From Fimbriimonadaceae bacterium (lineage in GTDB: Bacteria > Armatimonadota > Fimbriimonadia > Fimbriimonadales > Fimbriimonadaceae): a stretch of 64,000 bases of DNA. Below, in pieces: positions 52,373 to 61,248 of this stretch. Below the pieces are notes generated by a model. The model saw only the letters and a program-made list of their open reading frames with translations. It was not told the origin of the DNA and ran no database searches. Within the stretch, counting starts at the first letter, position 1, and each line of letters opens with the position of its first letter. The translations under genes were made by a program, and so were the position numbers. The stretch is from assembly GCA_019187105.1 (NCBI GenBank), contig JABAQM010000001.1:3006734-3070733 (forward strand), given 5' to 3'.

Positions 52373-53115
52373 TTGTAGTACTCGCGGCTTAAGCGCTTGT
52401 AGGCGTAGTCGGCCAGCTTTTCCAAGCTCACGACGTCTTCGCGGTTGTAGGCGATCAAGAGGTCAAGGGCGGCTTCATTTCGAGTCCACAGGTATTGGCG
52501 CCATAGCCGCACGGCGTCCCTACCGTTCAAGCCCTCGGTTTGGGGTGACCGAAAGAACCCGAGCTCCCGCTCGATGCGCTTCAAACCTCCCCTAAAGCCA
52601 AGCCGACGCAACAGCGGACATAGGTCGAGGTGAAGTTGGTCGAAGTGAACGCCGAGGAACCGCTTTTGCAGCATCGGGACATCAAACCCATTCCCGAAGA
52701 ACGTTACGATCATCGAAAACCGCGAGATATCGTCCCGAAAGTTCTCAAGGTCGCGCTCTTTGACGCGGCACGTGAAGGTATTGCCGTCGAAAAGGCCAAT
52801 GATTGTTATCGCTTCACCCTGAACGCCACCGTCCGTCTCGATGTCGAGGTAAACGCATCGGTCGCGAAACTCGGGCCATGCTCGCCACACATCGAGCGAC
52901 TTGAGGTTGTTGGCGAAGTATTGGTGTTCTCGACGTTCCAGAGCGGCCTGGGAATCTCCGATGTGCTTCAGGACAAGCTCTTTTGACGCTGAGCCGACCG
53001 AGTAGCGGGATGGATCCGACAAAAAGTCTGCCCAGGTGAGACATCCCTGCTCCCACAGCTTGCGTTCGGTCTCAAACCCAATGCCGGGCAGATGGCAGAA
53101 GGTCCGATTCAGCAC
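52369..53115 (-). CDS. RNase H-like exonuclease domain protein
   Basis: A 248-aa protein with a DEDD-type RNase H fold like YprB. Exo I DIETDG (about 91-96), Exo II region FFGNGFDVPMLQKRF, and YNREDVVSLEKLADYA at the C-terminus, which matches the DEDD final motif. The N-terminus LPGIGFETERKLWEQGCLTWADFLSD resembles a helix-hairpin-helix-like DNA- or RNA-contact element. Start GTG 53115 lies 6 bp after the stop of the upstream secreted gene. Substrate unknown. It is downstream in the same operon as the secreted protein at 53122-53709, though no functional connection is evident. Confidence 0.85.
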
Positions 53116-53121
53116 GGCAGA

Positions 53122-53709
53122 CTACCTTTTGCCGGAGCCACCACCGACTCGGCGCTCCACCGGTCGCTCACCAGACCAATCCTGGGCCGGTACGACAATG
53201 TTGACCGTGCCGGTCGCGTACCATGGCCGCTTGTTACTGGGGTCGTCGTACCAGTATTGGCCCGTATCGAGGTTTCGATCGAATTCACCGGTCAGTCGGA
53301 TGATCGCGTTGCCATAGAGGACGGCCGACATATCGCGTCCGAACCATTGAACCGCGCGCCACTTGCCGTAGATGACGATCTTGCCGGTCCCAAAGTACGC
53401 TTGGCGGCCGTACTTGTCGAACTCCTTCCTGACGTTGCCAGAGACTGCTACACGTCCGTCGATCATATTGACCATCACGGTTCCGGTAAAGGAGATTTCA
53501 AATCGGCCCTCGGCTGCTTTGTAAACCCGCTTCTGATTGGCATCGATGATATCGGCACCAATGGCTTTGAAGCTCCCGACTCCGCTGCGGAGGTGAACCG
53601 TGCCGTACTCCGGCTTCTGATCGACACCCTCCCGCTGAGCGGGCGTGGCCGGTTGGGCCAGCGCGGAGAGGGCAGAAAGTGCGAGAACGGCTACCAGCCA
53701 AAAACGCAT
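53122..53709 (-). CDS. secreted beta-repeat protein, 195 aa
   Basis: A protein with a signal peptide (MRFWLVAVLALSALSALAQP). The body has repeated beta-strand units (KPEYGTVHLRSGVGSFKAIGADIIDANQK, RVAVSGNVRKEFDKYGRQAYFGTGKIVIYGKWRAV, NAIIRLTGEFDRN), with a layout like the OstA/LptA beta-jellyroll but without a diagnostic motif. The tail is basic (GERPVERRVGGGSGKR). A TAAACT hexamer lies 7 nt before ATG 53709, with no Shine-Dalgarno. It is the first gene of a two-gene unit with the RNase H-like gene. Function unknown; periplasmic location likely. Confidence 0.7.
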   Translation of the reverse strand: MRFWLVAVLALSALSALAQPATPAQREGVDQKPEYGTVHLRSGVGSFKAIGADIIDANQKRVYKAAEGRFEISFTGTVMVNMIDGRVAVSGNVRKEFDKYGRQAYFGTGKIVIYGKWRAVQWFGRDMSAVLYGNAIIRLTGEFDRNLDTGQYWYDDPSNKRPWYATGTVNIVVPAQDWSGERPVERRVGGGSGKR

Positions 53710-53716
53710 AGACAGA

Positions 53717-53722
53717 AGTTTA
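53717..53722 (-). promoter_or_regulatory. possible -10 element close to the secreted-protein start
   Basis: Reverse-strand TAAACT (53722-53717) is followed by 7 nt and ATG 53709. No Shine-Dalgarno is seen between. It is a TANNNT-N7-ATG case like 24105 and 38282. Confidence 0.4.
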
Positions 53723-53824
53723 CCAAATGAATCGGATCCATCGAAAAGTGTTGGGTCGAATTTAAATCGAATGTTAGACCACCCTCGTCCATTGGGTAAC
53801 AACGGGATACAGGAAGGATCATAC

Positions 53825-55198
53825 ATGCTGCTGATTTCAACGCTTGGGAGCTTTCTCTTGCTCCTCGTTCTCGCGTTCCAGAGACCAAGCGGGGAGGCTG
53901 CGGCTCCCTGGAAGTGGCGCCCGAGCGATGGGTCCCTGGTGCTCGGACTGGTTCTCAGCGCCTTGGGATGGGGCTTCTTCCGATCAACCCAGCCGAGCAT
54001 CGCCATGGCGATGGTTGGAATTGGCGGTGGGCTGCTCGCCGCCTGGCTTACCGACCGTTTCGCTCGACCCGATGCGAGGTCCGAAGCGTTGGCGGCATGT
54101 TGCCTGGCCGTCGGCGTCATCGGAGCCGTCGCGTCGATCGTGCACCGAGAGATTTGGGCAACCGGTCTTGGTGGCGTGATCGGCATCGCGGTCGCAGGTG
54201 GCGCCCTGTCCAAACGGTGGCTAATGGCAGGCAGTCTGATCGCGTTTGCCGTTCACATCATCAACCAGCTGAACGGATTGAATCCAGCTTTGGGGTCGCT
54301 GGTGGGTATCGCCCTCGTCGCATCCGGTGCGATTGGGTGGTTTGCCGGTTCCTATCGGGGGCTGCAGGGTTACGGCCTTACGGGAGTGATGTGGGCCGTC
54401 CTGGCCGTAGGCTCTTACTTTCTCTTTGCCTCGGCTCCCCAGATTTCAGCCACCATCGACCGAAAGGACCTGAGCATTCTGCTGGTAGGCGGAGTCGCGG
54501 TTGGCGCGCTCTGCTGCTGGGCCAATGGCGAGAAGCCATCCGTTGCCAATCTGGGCCTCCAGGGCTTGCTCTGGCTCGCCGCGGCAACCTATGCGTTTAC
54601 GATCGGTCGCGGGCTCGCCATGGGGATGGTGGCGATGGGGGCGATGGGGGCCGCGATTCTGGCCGGCCGACCTGCCGTCATGGCTGCCGGCACTCCCATA
54701 CTCGCGCTAAGCGCCTTTAGGGCGTTTCGAGATCAGTCGCCCGACCTCAGCCACTCGTTCGACATTGGACAGCACTATGCCCTGGTGGGGCTGTTGATCG
54801 GCATCGTCACGACGTCGGCCCTTTTGGAGTGGCACCGCCAAGGCGGAGGGCTCGACCGCAACTGGTGGGGACGGCTCGCTATCGGCGGAATGGTGGTCAT
54901 GGTGATCGTTGGGGCCCTTGCGATCCTCGGTCCCAAGGGTGGGGCAGGAATGCTGATTGGCTTTGGCATCAGCCCCGTCTTCGCCGCTATCAGCCGGGTT
55001 GGTACCGCAGGCTCGCTTGGAATCGCGGCCTCGGGAATGGCGGCCACGATTCTGGGGTATCCGGCCGTCTCTGCGCTTCAGGATTGGCCGACGGACAGAA
55101 AGATGAATATGGCGATCGCGGTTGGCATCGCTATACTCGTATTGGCAGGAGCAGCCATGCAATCGGCGCGACCGGAAGTTGAGGAGGTGCCGGCGTGA
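53825..55198 (+). CDS. polytopic membrane protein, about 13 helices, unknown function
   Basis: A 457-aa protein almost wholly hydrophobic, with approximately 13 membrane helices and short loops (MLLISTLGSFLLLLVLAFQ; SLVLGLVLSALGWGFF; GIGGGLLAAWLTDRFA; MGMVAMGAMGAAILAGR). Gly and Ala are unusually abundant. I do not recognise a transporter signature. GGAAGG lies 9 nt before ATG 53825, a usable ribosome site. Its stop overlaps the alpha-2-macroglobulin gene GTG start by 4 bp, followed by VanW, so the three genes form one operon and probably one function at the cell envelope. Confidence 0.7.
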   Translation: MLLISTLGSFLLLLVLAFQRPSGEAAAPWKWRPSDGSLVLGLVLSALGWGFFRSTQPSIAMAMVGIGGGLLAAWLTDRFARPDARSEALAACCLAVGVIGAVASIVHREIWATGLGGVIGIAVAGGALSKRWLMAGSLIAFAVHIINQLNGLNPALGSLVGIALVASGAIGWFAGSYRGLQGYGLTGVMWAVLAVGSYFLFASAPQISATIDRKDLSILLVGGVAVGALCCWANGEKPSVANLGLQGLLWLAAATYAFTIGRGLAMGMVAMGAMGAAILAGRPAVMAAGTPILALSAFRAFRDQSPDLSHSFDIGQHYALVGLLIGIVTTSALLEWHRQGGGLDRNWWGRLAIGGMVVMVIVGALAILGPKGGAGMLIGFGISPVFAAISRVGTAGSLGIAASGMAATILGYPAVSALQDWPTDRKMNMAIAVGIAILVLAGAAMQSARPEVEEVPA

Positions 55199-58100
55199 AT
55201 TCGCTGCTCCGTCCAGGTGGTCGCCTGAGCCTTGCCGCTCTGGCCATTCTCGTCCTCATCCTCATGGCGCGCGGGGTCACCGAAGAGGTGCGGACTGGGC
55301 ACTTGACAGGCCGTGTGGTAATGGCTGAAAATGGCCGGCCACTTCCAAACGCCACGGTCGTGATAGATTCTGCAACTGGCGGGCCGGATGACGATCGAGG
55401 CGTAACTCGGATTGCCAAAACGGACAAGGATGGCATGTTCAGCGTTCGACACATCCCCGTGGGGGCTTGCACGATCAGCGCTTACACGAAGGTGCATTCG
55501 CTCGATGCGTCCAGCATCAGCATCCAGCAAGGACAGACGACCCACGTCGATCTGGACCTGAAGCCGAACGTACCGTACCTGGACCTATACTCGTCGCAAC
55601 GGGTGTACCTTCCCGCCGAGCAGGCACAATTCCACTGCCGCGGCTTTGCCTCGGAAAGCGAAATCAAGATCGGAATCTACCGAATCCGGGCCGAATCGAT
55701 CGGCAAAAAGGGCAGCATAAGCAGCCTGCTGGAACCTTACCGCTACTACTATGAGAAGACGCCAACCCTCGATGGCTCGCCGGATTTCGAACCCGTCCAT
55801 CAGCTGAACTGGAAAATTGCGTCTCGCGATGGCGAGGGTGTGTTCGACGAGCACATCAGCCTGCCACAGCTGACGCCGGGCATCTACATGGGTCAGCTGG
55901 ACTGCGGCAGCGCTCGCCAGTTCGCGTGGCTTACCGTCACCGATATCGCACTTGTGACGAAGTCGGCAGGGAACTCCGTGCTCGCCTATGTCACAAAAAT
56001 GGACAGCGGGCAGCCCGTTCAGGGCGCGGTGGTGGGTTGGATCTCGGAAAAGGGATCATTGGAGCTCGGGAAAACCGATGAGGCCGGCATCGCACGAGTC
56101 GTCTTGCCAAAGGATGCGGGTGACGGCAGCCGCCCGGTCTATGCTCAGGCTGGCGACTCGCTCGCCATTAGCTCTTTCTACTCGTACTCCGAGGAATCGG
56201 CGAAGAACACGCGAACCTACATCTATACCGAACGACCGGTCTATCGACCGGGCGATGTCGTGAAATTCAAGGGCGTCATACGGAGGCTCGCCGGCGACGA
56301 TTACGAGCTGCCAGCCAAGGAGCCCGTCGAAGTCCGACTCCAGGATCCGGATGGTAATCGTCTCGCCTCGGTTTCCTTGGCATTAAGCGATTTCTGCACC
56401 TTTAGCGGGGAGTTCACGCTCCCCGATGACCTCACCGGCCAGTACTACCTGTCTTGCAACTATCAGGGTGCGACGTCTGAGCGATATGTGCCCGTGATGG
56501 CCTATCGAAAGCCGGAGTTCAAGATCGATGTCAAGGCGGAAAAACCCTTCTACCTTCGTGGGCAGAAAGTCAGGTTCGTGGCTAACTGCGACTACTATTT
56601 TGGCGGTCCGGTGCCGGGCGCAGAATTTCGCGCCACCATTTACCGCCGCCCGATCTGGCAGCCCTTTGAACTCGGTGAGGATGCGGATCTGGAGGAAGAA
56701 GAAGGGGGAGGCTACGATTATGTCGGTGACTATGTAGGAGTCGTGTCCGGACGAACGGACGCCCAAGGGCTCGCCCACATCGAATTCGATCCCACCCTTG
56801 AAAACTTCGACACCGAATATCCGCAGGACGGTCGCAAGTTTGATTTCGGGGACTCGGACTACCAGTTCACCTGTGAAGTCGGCGTAACCGAGACTGGCGA
56901 CAAGTATTTTTCGGGCAAGGGTTCAGTGAGCGTAGTTAGAGGCGAGTTTGACCTTCGTGCCGATCCTACCGAGTACCTCGCCGCAATTGGCGAAAAGACC
57001 ACGACGAAGATCAGCCTCAAGCGGTTCGAGGGAGGTCATCCCGTTGCGCAGACACCCGTTCTGATCGAGTATGGATTCGAAAACTGGAGTGGTGCCAACA
57101 CAAGCTTCGTTCGGCTGGGCACGGGAGCCGTGACAACGGACGAAAAGGGTGAAGCTGAGTTTCAGGTCAACGCAGAACGCGCTGGCAGCTTTGTAGTCAG
57201 AGCGTCCGTTCGGGACACGCTTGGAAACACCATCCAATCCCAGGCCTACATCTATATCCTCTCGGCCGGCGAGCCAACTTTTGGTGGTCCAAGTCCAAAA
57301 CTGGACCTTACGCTGGACAAAAAGCTTTATGGCCTAGGTGACGTTGTCCAGGGATTGATTCGGGCCGAGAAAGTCGGAGGCACCGCCCTCGTCACGATTG
57401 AAGGCGACGAGGTTTTTCACGCATTCGCCGTTCCACTGAAATCCCCGGCCACTTCTTTCTCCTTCAAGGTTGCAAAGCGGATGACGCCCAACGCCTACGT
57501 GTCGATTGCCTATGTCCGGGAGAAAACCTTTGCCGAGGCGCAACGCCTTCTCAAGACGGACATGGGGTATCGGGCGATTGACGTGAAGATAGCGGCCGAT
57601 AGGGCAGTGGTGAAGCCGGGGGAGGCCGTCACCTACGACATTCAGACCTCCGATGCCGCCGGCAACCCTATTTCTGCCGAGTGCTCGCTTGGTGTCGTCG
57701 ATGAGGCCATTTATGCGATTGCGGAAGATACCTATGACCCGATAGGGTTCTTCTACCCTCGGCGGTATCAGGGAGTTACGACATCGTATAGCTTTCCCGA
57801 GCACTATCTCGATGGAGGCGACAAGGGCCCAGTTAACGGAGAGGTGCGTCAGAACTTCCAGGACACCGCCGCCTGGCTGCCGACAGTGGTGACCGATGGG
57901 ACCGGGAAGGCCAGTGTTACGATCAAGCTGCCGGACAACGTCACCGAGTGGCGGGCGACGGTTCGGGCCGTTACCAAGGACACGGCGTTTGGCAAAGCCA
58001 CGGCGGGAGTGAAGGCGCGGTTGCCGCTGATGGTGAGGCTTTCGGCGCCTTCGCACGTCGTGGAAGGGGATACGATCCGGGTGTCGGCATCGGTGTTACA

Positions 58101-59889
58101 GGACGTTGCCGATTCAGCTGAATTCCGTGTCTCGCTACAGGGCGCCTCCGGGCAACTCCGCGGCAACCCGTCCCAGGTTGTACGGGTCATGCGAGGCGAG
58201 CCGGCAATCGTGAAGTGGGATTGGGTTGCGGCGAATCCTGGAGCAGCCAAGCTGTCGGTTACTGCTGAGGGCGCCGGCGTGCGGGACGCCATGGCGCTGG
58301 ACATTCCCGTGAAAACGCACGGCCGACCCAACGTTGCCAACGCCGCAGGTGAAGTAACCGGCGAAGAGCGTGTCCAAGTGGTCAGATTTGGCAATGCAAC
58401 CGACGGCAGGGTTAGGATCACCGTTACCCCGACCCTGATTTCCGCTCTACTCGACTCGCTTGACGGACTGATCGACTATCCCTACGGCTGCACGGAGCAA
58501 ACGATGAGCCGGTTCCTACCGGCGGTTGTAACAGGACAGTTGATTCGAAAAATGGGCCTTCAGAGGCCGGAGCTAATGGCGAAGCTGCCGGAAGTTGCCA
58601 GTCGCTCGATGACGCGCCTTCGCAATTTGCAACACCCGGATGGGAGCTGGGGCTGGTGGGAGAACGATCAGACCGACACGGGCATGACGGCTCTTGTCCT
58701 CGAAGGCCTTTGGGAAAGCCAAAAGGCGGGATACCCGCCACCCGGACAAATGATCAGCCGGGCTAAAGCCGGGGCTCAGGAACTACTGAAGCGTGCGGCT
58801 GGTACGCCTGAACAGATAACCCACCTGGCCTACGGACTCGCTCTGTGGGAACCAACAGAAGCGCACGCTGAATGGCTGTCAAGTTACACCGCTCCTCCCG
58901 CCAACGCGGTGGCGCTGGCCTGGTACGCGCTGGCCTGCAAGGCGATGGCCGGCAAATTCCCAACCTTGAAACCCTTGGGGATAAACGCCGCCGATCGCCT
59001 CAAGCAAATCGCCGAACGCGACAGTTCGACCATGCACTGGAAGGAATCCTATGGGGTGGAAACGACAGCCATCGCCATGAAATCTCTTTCCAAAATGACC
59101 CCTGACGATCCTGATCTTGTGAAGATCGCTCGATACCTGATGCGAGCGAAACGGGCGGGCGGTTGGCTGAGCACTCGGGACACGGCGACCGTCTTGCTCG
59201 CTCTTGCACCGAGAGCCGAGAGGGAACTGGCGTCGGCATATGATTTAACCGTGGAGATGAACGGCAAGTCCATCGGCAATGTGCGAGTTGGGCCGAGCTC
59301 CCGCGGGCCATGGGTTCACGACATCCCGATAAGCAATCTCGCAAACGGCAATAACGAGTTGGTTTTCAGAAAGTCAGGGGCGGGGGTCTGCTATTACGCA
59401 GTGGAAACGCGTCAGATTCCCCACCAGGAACGGATCGGGGTGCTACTTAATCAATCGCAGCTCAGTATCCAGCAAAGTTATCACTCCCTGCGGGTACGCA
59501 CCTCGGAGCAAGGCGAAATGCGCCTTATGCCAAGCCCAAGCCCGGAGACGACCTTCAGAAGCGGGGATGTGCTGAAGTGCATCGTGAAGCTCCAGGCAAA
59601 GAAGGACCTTGAATATGTCGTGATCGAGATCCCCATACCCGCGGGCTTTCGTGTTACCGAAGATATGGAACCCATGGAGTGGAACTGGTGGTGGTCTGGG
59701 ATGAGCATTCTTGACGATCGTGTTGCGGTATTCGCGGCGTCGATCGCTCCGGGACAGCACCACGTCGAGTTCACGATAAGAGCGGAGGCTCCCGGCGAGA
59801 CGTCGGCTATGCCGGCCACGGCCTATGAGATGTACGCTCCCGACCAGCGCGCTTCTTGTGAGGAGACCAGGCTGAGGATCCTGCCATGA
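55195..59889 (+). CDS. alpha-2-macroglobulin family protein with thioester motif
   Basis: A 1564-aa protein. Membrane helix near the N-terminus (LSLAALAILVLILMARGV) followed by a carboxypeptidase-regulatory-like domain (GRPLPNATVVIDS). MG domains include YIYTERPVYRPGDVVKFKGV, characteristic of A2M proteins. The bait-like and CUB-type region precedes FQDTAAWLPTVVTDGTGKASVTIKLPDNVTEWRATV, and the thioester motif YGCTEQTMSRFLP (Cys1099, Gln1102) sits in the terpenoid-cyclase-like domain (GSWGWWENDQTDTGMTALVL). Bacterial A2M traps proteases in the periplasm. Start GTG 55195 overlaps the membrane protein; the stop overlaps VanW by 4 bp. The usual partner pbpC is absent. Confidence 0.95.
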   Translation: MNSLLRPGGRLSLAALAILVLILMARGVTEEVRTGHLTGRVVMAENGRPLPNATVVIDSATGGPDDDRGVTRIAKTDKDGMFSVRHIPVGACTISAYTKVHSLDASSISIQQGQTTHVDLDLKPNVPYLDLYSSQRVYLPAEQAQFHCRGFASESEIKIGIYRIRAESIGKKGSISSLLEPYRYYYEKTPTLDGSPDFEPVHQLNWKIASRDGEGVFDEHISLPQLTPGIYMGQLDCGSARQFAWLTVTDIALVTKSAGNSVLAYVTKMDSGQPVQGAVVGWISEKGSLELGKTDEAGIARVVLPKDAGDGSRPVYAQAGDSLAISSFYSYSEESAKNTRTYIYTERPVYRPGDVVKFKGVIRRLAGDDYELPAKEPVEVRLQDPDGNRLASVSLALSDFCTFSGEFTLPDDLTGQYYLSCNYQGATSERYVPVMAYRKPEFKIDVKAEKPFYLRGQKVRFVANCDYYFGGPVPGAEFRATIYRRPIWQPFELGEDADLEEEEGGGYDYVGDYVGVVSGRTDAQGLAHIEFDPTLENFDTEYPQDGRKFDFGDSDYQFTCEVGVTETGDKYFSGKGSVSVVRGEFDLRADPTEYLAAIGEKTTTKISLKRFEGGHPVAQTPVLIEYGFENWSGANTSFVRLGTGAVTTDEKGEAEFQVNAERAGSFVVRASVRDTLGNTIQSQAYIYILSAGEPTFGGPSPKLDLTLDKKLYGLGDVVQGLIRAEKVGGTALVTIEGDEVFHAFAVPLKSPATSFSFKVAKRMTPNAYVSIAYVREKTFAEAQRLLKTDMGYRAIDVKIAADRAVVKPGEAVTYDIQTSDAAGNPISAECSLGVVDEAIYAIAEDTYDPIGFFYPRRYQGVTTSYSFPEHYLDGGDKGPVNGEVRQNFQDTAAWLPTVVTDGTGKASVTIKLPDNVTEWRATVRAVTKDTAFGKATAGVKARLPLMVRLSAPSHVVEGDTIRVSASVLQDVADSAEFRVSLQGASGQLRGNPSQVVRVMRGEPAIVKWDWVAANPGAAKLSVTAEGAGVRDAMALDIPVKTHGRPNVANAAGEVTGEERVQVVRFGNATDGRVRITVTPTLISALLDSLDGLIDYPYGCTEQTMSRFLPAVVTGQLIRKMGLQRPELMAKLPEVASRSMTRLRNLQHPDGSWGWWENDQTDTGMTALVLEGLWESQKAGYPPPGQMISRAKAGAQELLKRAAGTPEQITHLAYGLALWEPTEAHAEWLSSYTAPPANAVALAWYALACKAMAGKFPTLKPLGINAADRLKQIAERDSSTMHWKESYGVETTAIAMKSLSKMTPDDPDLVKIARYLMRAKRAGGWLSTRDTATVLLALAPRAERELASAYDLTVEMNGKSIGNVRVGPSSRGPWVHDIPISNLANGNNELVFRKSGAGVCYYAVETRQIPHQERIGVLLNQSQLSIQQSYHSLRVRTSEQGEMRLMPSPSPETTFRSGDVLKCIVKLQAKKDLEYVVIEIPIPAGFRVTEDMEPMEWNWWWSGMSILDDRVAVFAASIAPGQHHVEFTIRAEAPGETSAMPATAYEMYAPDQRASCEETRLRILP

Positions 59890-60623
59890 GAATCTTCTCC
59901 TGGGCCGTGGTCGCCACCGTTTTGGGTGGCGCATTGGTGGTCGACATGCAGAAGCCAACCGAGCGCGCGGTAGGGGTCTACGAAACCCGGCTCGATGGAC
60001 GAATGGCCAACCAGCGTCACAACGCTTTGCTCGCGCTCAGGAAGCTGGATGGGAAAGTCGTGGAGCCCGGTGCCATCTTTAGCTTCAATTCGGCCGTCGG
60101 AAGCTGCACACGCGACCAAGGCTACAGAAAGGCGCCGGTCAGCTACAACGGTCAGCTCATTCCCAGTTGGGGGGGAGGTGTTTGCCAGACTTCCACGACC
60201 CTCTATAACGCCGCGCTGCTGAGCGGCATGGAGATCGTCGAGCGCTGGCCACACCGCTTTGCACCCAACTACGTGAGCCCAGGCCGGGATGCCGCCGTCG
60301 CCTACACTTCGTACGATTTACGGTTCCGGAATACTCTGTCCAAACCCGTGACGGTCCGTGCCGAGCACCGGGCCGGAAGCCTCCGCATCAGCCTCCTTTC
60401 CGCGGATGTTCCCCAAACAACGGTGCGATGTGAGAGTCGAATCGTCAGCCGACAAATGCCTCGGACGTTCGAATTTGGGGGCAAGCCCACGGGCCGGCAG
60501 CGGGTGCGCAATTCCGGCAAGCCTGGATATGACGTGGTGGTCTACCGGGAAACGGACGGGAAGCGGGAGCTCATCTCGGTCGATTCCTATCCTGAGATGA
60601 ATCGTATTGTGGATTTCCGATGA
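59886..60623 (+). CDS. VanW family protein
   Basis: A 245-aa protein with the VanW domain: VVEPGAIFSFNSAVGSC, RDQGYRKAPVSYNG, GGGVCQTSTTLYNAALLSGMEIVERWPHRF and YVSPGRDAAVAYTSYDLRF, all conserved. The N-terminus RIFSWAVVATVLGGALVV is a membrane anchor or signal. VanW was named from a glycopeptide resistance cluster; its function remains undetermined, although links to peptidoglycan are suspected. Start ATG 59886 overlaps the alpha-2-macroglobulin gene by 4 bp. The C-terminal part beyond the VanW core (about 160-245) includes a short beta-rich G5-like tail. Confidence 0.93.
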   Translation: MRIFSWAVVATVLGGALVVDMQKPTERAVGVYETRLDGRMANQRHNALLALRKLDGKVVEPGAIFSFNSAVGSCTRDQGYRKAPVSYNGQLIPSWGGGVCQTSTTLYNAALLSGMEIVERWPHRFAPNYVSPGRDAAVAYTSYDLRFRNTLSKPVTVRAEHRAGSLRISLLSADVPQTTVRCESRIVSRQMPRTFEFGGKPTGRQRVRNSGKPGYDVVVYRETDGKRELISVDSYPEMNRIVDFR

Positions 60624-60661
60624 GCGCCGGCCGTAGGTAGAATCTTCTTGTAGGATCGCCT

Positions 60662-60688
60662 ATGGCGAAGTCGTATTCCAAAATATGA
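60662..60688 (+). CDS. eight-codon leader ORF before grpE
   Basis: ATG 60662 reads MAKSYSKI and stops with TGA 60686-60688, overlapping the ATG of grpE (ATGA). TAGGAT lies 5 nt before its ATG. It could couple translation to grpE or be a regulatory leader; alternatively it is a chance frame. Confidence 0.35.
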   Translation: MAKSYSKI

Positions 60689-61248
60689 CCCACAAGAAAA
60701 CGCAAACGGATCACGGCCCGATGCCCGATCCTGAAACCAACGACGAAACCATGCCTCCTGCGGACACCACCACCGCTCTTGATGAGGAATCCCTGGAAGC
60801 GTTCGCCCAGATTGCTGCAGAGCGGGACCAGTACAAGGATCAGCTGCTGAGGGCACTGGCCGACCTCCAGAACTATAGGCGCAGAACCGAGCAGCAGATG
60901 GAGGAGTTCCGTCGCTACGCGACGGAGGACGTCATCCGCCGATTGCTGCCCATTCTCGATAACTTCGAAAGAGCGATCCAGGCGCGAGCGGCTGGCGCAT
61001 CGGCAGAATCGACGTTGGAGGGCCTGATTGCGATCGAGAAGCAGCTCCGCCAGGTCCTGGATACGGCGCGCGTGGCCAAAATAGACGCCCTCGGAAAAGA
61101 ATTCGACCCGGAATATCACGAGGCCGTGTTGACACACATCTCCGACGAGCACGAGGAGGGAACTGTCCTGGAGGAACTTGAGCCGGGATATCGGATGTCC
61201 GACCGTGTCATCCGGCCCACGAAGGTCAAGGTGAGCCGCCGGGCGTGA
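60685..61248 (+). CDS. grpE: nucleotide exchange factor GrpE
   Basis: A 187-aa cochaperone that releases ADP from DnaK. The acidic N-terminus is disordered, then a long helix ERDQYKDQLLRALADLQNYRRRTEQQ with the family DLQNYRRR motif, followed by the beta-wing with DPEYHEAVLT and EEGTVLEELEPGYRMSDRVIRPTKVKVS. Complete. Start ATG 60685 overlaps the stop of the small leader ORF. Its stop overlaps the glmM GTG start by 4 bp. dnaK, dnaJ and hrcA, its usual neighbours, are absent. Confidence 0.95.
   Translation: MTHKKTQTDHGPMPDPETNDETMPPADTTTALDEESLEAFAQIAAERDQYKDQLLRALADLQNYRRRTEQQMEEFRRYATEDVIRRLLPILDNFERAIQARAAGASAESTLEGLIAIEKQLRQVLDTARVAKIDALGKEFDPEYHEAVLTHISDEHEEGTVLEELEPGYRMSDRVIRPTKVKVSRRA

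Noticed and set aside
54621-54660. Repeat array in the membrane protein gene
   Set aside because: Only a few GATGGGGGC-like units coding for MGMVAMGAMGA; no regular array.
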